Below are positions 8,651 through 11,167 of a DNA stretch of 11,167 nt, in pieces. How positions within the stretch are numbered: position 1 is the stretch's first letter; each line of letters begins with the position of its first letter. Under the pieces are notes generated by a model. That model ran no database searches and was not told where the DNA came from. It worked only from the letters and a program-made list of their open reading frames with translations. The translations under genes were made by a program, and so were the position numbers. Source of the DNA: Sphingobacterium sp. (GTDB lineage Bacteria; Bacteroidota; Bacteroidia; Sphingobacteriales; Sphingobacteriaceae); the NCBI GenBank assembly GCA_030146225.1, contig JASLCA010000088.1, forward strand, positions 1 through 11,167, in the 5' to 3' direction.

Positions 8651-8658
8651 CAAATGTA
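8651..8658 (-). promoter_or_regulatory. Candidate -7 element of the mrp promoter
   Basis: Read on the minus strand this is TACATTTG, an exact match to the Bacteroidota -7 consensus TAnnTTTG. It ends 17 bases before the chosen mrp ATG, which would give a very short leader. I see no clear TTTG-type -33 element at the expected distance, so this is a candidate only. Its position downstream of the alternative ATG at 8684 supports the start at 8633. Confidence 0.4.
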
Positions 8659-8773
8659 CATATTGCGTAGGGAAATCTTGTCATCGCTTTGTTGTTAATC
8701 CTAGCGGCATGTAGGGCAAGAAGTTTTTTTATAGAAATGGCTTCTGACTAGTACGGGAAGGCAGGCTAGACCG

Positions 8774-8781
8774 TATATTTG
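8774..8781 (+). promoter_or_regulatory. Candidate -7 element for the GT51-hpt transcript
   Basis: TATATTTG matches the Bacteroidota -7 consensus TAnnTTTG and would give a leader of roughly 100 bases before the ATG at 8890. No good -33 box is visible upstream. A weaker alternative lies closer to the gene: TTTA (8842-8845), 19 bases, then TATTTTTA (8865-8872), which would give a short leader. I cannot decide between them from sequence. The remainder of the 8634-8889 gap holds no supported gene or RNA. Confidence 0.3.
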
Positions 8782-8889
8782 TCAGGGCTTTGTACTAAAA
8801 ACTGAAAAGGCAGTTGGCAGGAATACTTAAACGAATAATACTTTAAGGGTTTAAAAAAATGTCCTATTTTTAAATCGAAATATATCAGC

Positions 8890-10965
8890 ATGAAGAGCAT
8901 ACTAAAATTACCTTCCATAACCCTTAAGCAAAAGAAAATCCTTGTCCGCATAGGTGCAGCGATGCTTCTTATCGTGCTTATCATAGCAGGTGTTGGCCTG
9001 TCTGTACGTGGACGTATGCTAGATCAAGCGATGCAGAAAGCAGAGACAAGCCTTTTGGCTCGTTACAATGTAGTCTTTAAGGCGCATAGCTATAGCTTTA
9101 CAGGCCTGCGTACTGTCACCTTTAAAGACATTGTGCTACAGCCGATCGGTAGAGATACCCTTGCACGTATGGAATCCATGGCAGTATCTGTACGCCTATG
9201 GCCCTTACTCTTTGGCGATGTAAAGCTTGGGAACTTAGCTTTAAAGAATAGCCTTGTGACCTTAGTAAAGCGAGATAGCATCAGCAACTACGACTTCTTA
9301 TTTAAGAAAAAGGAAAAGGAGCCAAAGCCAGAGACCACTGAAAGGAATTATGCGGCCCTGATAGATGATGTGCTAAAAAAGGTATTCTTCAAAATACCTC
9401 GGGACATGGAAATTGATAACTTTGAGCTTTCCTACCGTGATGATAGCCTTTATCAACGTATCCGCTTACCGCAGGCCGTTATTGATGGCGGTGACTTTGA
9501 GACGAGTTTATTTCTGAACGATCATGATGCGCAGTGGAACCTTTCGGGGCATGTAAACCCGGATCGTCAGGAGCTCAATGTGACTGTAGCTTCCGACAAA
9601 GAAAATGTAGAGTTGCCGCTGTTACGAAAGAAGTTTGGGCTAGGACTAAGCTTTGATAAGTTGATGTTTGCCCTGCATAAGGTGAAGCGAGAAAGTAGAG
9701 ACTCGCTAACCATAGCAGGCGCCTGGTCTTTCAACAACCTGCGTATTAACCATAGACGACTCTCAGAGAAAGAAATTCTTTGGCCAGCCGCATCGGGAGA
9801 AGGGCAGATTAACCTCGGTAAATTGATGATGGAGGTGGATCCACGCAGTAAGATTCAGGTAAAGGATTTTCAATTTCAACCGCATGTGCAGTTTGTTGCC
9901 AAGCCTCAGAAGCAGCTTTCCCTGTCCATACATACGGGGATGTTTGAGGCCCAAGATATGTTTGATGCTATTCCAAAGGGCCTTTTTGAAGCCCTAGATG
10001 GGGTACAAGTTGCAGGGAAGATTGCCTACGACCTTGACTTTACGGTTAATTTTGACAACCCAGAGAAGCTTCTATTTAGCTCCAAGATGGATGACCGTGC
10101 CTTGAAGATCAAGCAATGGGGGAAGGCTAATATTGGCCTTATGAATACTGATTTTACCTACAATGCTTACGAGGACTCCGTCTTAATGCGCGCAATAGTC
10201 CTAGGACCAGCAAACCCCAAGTTTACTCCCCTTGGCCAGATCGCTCCAATCCTAAAAAAGACAGTTTTAAATACTGAAGATCCCTATTTTTATCAGCATA
10301 AAGGATTTGAGGAAGAAGCCTTCAAGCTATCGATTGTGACCAATATTAAAGAGCGTAAATTCAAAAGAGGCGCAAGCACAATATCCATGCAATTGGTCAA
10401 AAATGTATTCCTCAATCGGAACAAGACCATGATGCGGAAGTTCGAAGAAATCCTTTTGGTATGGCTAATGGAAGCCTCTAAGGAGGTGAGCAAGGATAGG
10501 ATGCTGGAAGTTTATTTCAATGTGATTGAATGGGGGAAAAATGTATACGGTATACAAGAAGCTGCGGCATATTACTTTGGTAAAAAGCCCAGTGAGCTGA
10601 CAATTGGCGAAAGCCTCTTCTTATCCAGTATTGTCCCCCGCCCTAAAACAGGATTAGGATCTTTTGATTATACGGGGCACTTACGTCCATGGGTGCAAAG
10701 GCACTTTAACACCTATGGCTATATTATGAATAAAAGGGGGCAGCTGAGTGATGAAATAGTACCGGCAAGCTATGGCTTTTACGATGTAGTCCTGCAAGCT
10801 GGGCTAAGGCCTGCACGACCTATTGGCCAGCTAGATACGCTAAATTATGACCTTGATGAAAATCAAGAAGCTATTATTCAAGAGTTCGAAAGGGATGATG
10901 CTATACGGAAAAGCTTAATGAACAAGCTGTTTAAAGAAGAACCCAAAATAGAAGAACAAAAATGA
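8890..10965 (+). CDS. Membrane-anchored AsmA-like / GT51 peptidoglycan glycosyltransferase
   Basis: This is a predicted inner-membrane enzyme that polymerises lipid II into glycan strands in the periplasm. Of 691 residues, 1-20 are basic and cytoplasmic, and about 21-39 form one membrane helix (GAAMLLIVLIIAGVGLSV). Residues 40-440 form a long periplasmic region with AsmA-like character, for example LGNLALKNSLVTLVKRDS followed by NYDFLF (113-138). The GT51 domain covers about 445-600. Motif I is EDPYFYQHKG with the expected catalytic Glu463. Motif II is GASTISMQLVKN (494-505). Motif III is RKFEE (516-520), and Glu520 lies 57 residues after Glu463, the same spacing as the two key glutamates of E. 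coli PBP1b. Then come SKDRMLEVYFNVIEWG and AAAYYFGKKPSELT. There is no transpeptidase domain, so this is monofunctional, yet far longer than MtgA (about 240 residues). A charged tail ends the protein. Its TGA overlaps the hpt ATG. Confidence 0.9.
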   Translation: MKSILKLPSITLKQKKILVRIGAAMLLIVLIIAGVGLSVRGRMLDQAMQKAETSLLARYNVVFKAHSYSFTGLRTVTFKDIVLQPIGRDTLARMESMAVSVRLWPLLFGDVKLGNLALKNSLVTLVKRDSISNYDFLFKKKEKEPKPETTERNYAALIDDVLKKVFFKIPRDMEIDNFELSYRDDSLYQRIRLPQAVIDGGDFETSLFLNDHDAQWNLSGHVNPDRQELNVTVASDKENVELPLLRKKFGLGLSFDKLMFALHKVKRESRDSLTIAGAWSFNNLRINHRRLSEKEILWPAASGEGQINLGKLMMEVDPRSKIQVKDFQFQPHVQFVAKPQKQLSLSIHTGMFEAQDMFDAIPKGLFEALDGVQVAGKIAYDLDFTVNFDNPEKLLFSSKMDDRALKIKQWGKANIGLMNTDFTYNAYEDSVLMRAIVLGPANPKFTPLGQIAPILKKTVLNTEDPYFYQHKGFEEEAFKLSIVTNIKERKFKRGASTISMQLVKNVFLNRNKTMMRKFEEILLVWLMEASKEVSKDRMLEVYFNVIEWGKNVYGIQEAAAYYFGKKPSELTIGESLFLSSIVPRPKTGLGSFDYTGHLRPWVQRHFNTYGYIMNKRGQLSDEIVPASYGFYDVVLQAGLRPARPIGQLDTLNYDLDENQEAIIQEFERDDAIRKSLMNKLFKEEPKIEEQK

Positions 10966-11167
10966 AACAAATTCAAATAGGGGAGCTCCACTTTGAGCTA
11001 TTTATTGATTATGAACAAATACAGAAACGTACCCGTTTAATTGGGCTTGATATAAGCTTAAAGTATGCAGACAAGAACCCCGTCTTTATTGGCGTCTTAA
11101 ATGGCAGCTTTATGTTTATGGCAGACTTGATGAAGGAAGTAGATACGCCTTGCGAACTGTCTTTTGT
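10962..11167 (+). CDS. hpt: Hypoxanthine phosphoribosyltransferase (3' end beyond window)
   Basis: This enzyme of purine salvage converts hypoxanthine (and usually guanine) with PRPP into IMP (or GMP) in the cytoplasm. Only the first 68 codons are present. The start ATG overlaps the stop of the GT51 gene as ATGA, indicating translational coupling. Recognisable family features are the early helix containing IQKRTRLIGLDIS (20-32) and PVFIGVLNGSFMFMADL (40-56). The latter holds the pyrophosphate loop, with LNGS in place of the common LKGS, and is followed by the start of the next strand (CELSF). The PRPP-binding motif lies beyond the window end, so whether the gene is intact cannot be judged here. 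Confidence 0.9.
   Translation, partial: MKQIQIGELHFELFIDYEQIQKRTRLIGLDISLKYADKNPVFIGVLNGSFMFMADLMKEVDTPCELSF

Noticed and set aside
8047..8670. 207-codon open frame on the + strand opposite mrp
   Set aside because: It is antisense to a strongly conserved Mrp gene and its translation shows no recognisable domain; it is a shadow of mrp codon structure.
8634..8684. 17-residue N-terminal extension of Mrp from the ATG at 8684
   Set aside because: The extension is not family-like and spans the candidate -7 promoter element.
8766..8984. 72-codon open frame on the - strand in the mrp-GT51 gap
   Set aside because: It overlaps the start of the GT51 gene on the other strand and its translation has no signal of a real protein.

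Overview
This window looks like chromosomal DNA of a Bacteroidota bacterium, most likely a sphingobacterium-type organism (Sphingobacteriaceae). The reasons are a SusC/SusD pair followed by two more outer-membrane-type lipoproteins, a Mrp ATPase and GT51 protein with Bacteroidota-like sequence features, near absence of Shine-Dalgarno sites, and TAnnTTTG-type -7 promoter elements. The family placement is inferred from protein style and was not tested by a search.

Region 1 (1-7486, + strand) is a nutrient-uptake operon with four genes: the 3' part of a SusC/RagA-type TonB-dependent transporter, a SusD/RagB lipoprotein, a lipoprotein zinc metallopeptidase with an intact HExxH site, and a DUF4302 lipoprotein. 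Gaps between genes are 11, 16 and 5 bases, so they are probably one transcript, closed by a strong hairpin at 7513-7547. No glycan-degrading enzyme is visible. The protease suggests a peptide or protein substrate handled at the cell surface. The two downstream lipoproteins appear to share a homologous C-terminal domain of about 130-145 residues, which I regard as the most interesting signal in the window.

Region 2 (7575-8633, - strand) is a housekeeping Mrp/NBP35-type P-loop ATPase with an N-terminal MIP18 (DUF59) domain. It faces the operon tail-to-tail across the hairpin, which has a T tract on this gene's side and so may terminate both. The protein lacks the CxxC motif that holds the bridging Fe-S cluster in classical Mrp/ApbC.

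Region 3 (8634-8889) is a 256-base divergent intergenic region with a TAnnTTTG element on each strand and no convincing gene.

Region 4 (8890-11167, + strand) holds a membrane-anchored protein that joins a long AsmA-like periplasmic region to a GT51 peptidoglycan glycosyltransferase domain without a transpeptidase domain. It overlaps by ATGA the start of a hypoxanthine phosphoribosyltransferase gene that is cut by the window end. I saw no tRNA, rRNA, CRISPR array, insertion sequence or phage feature.
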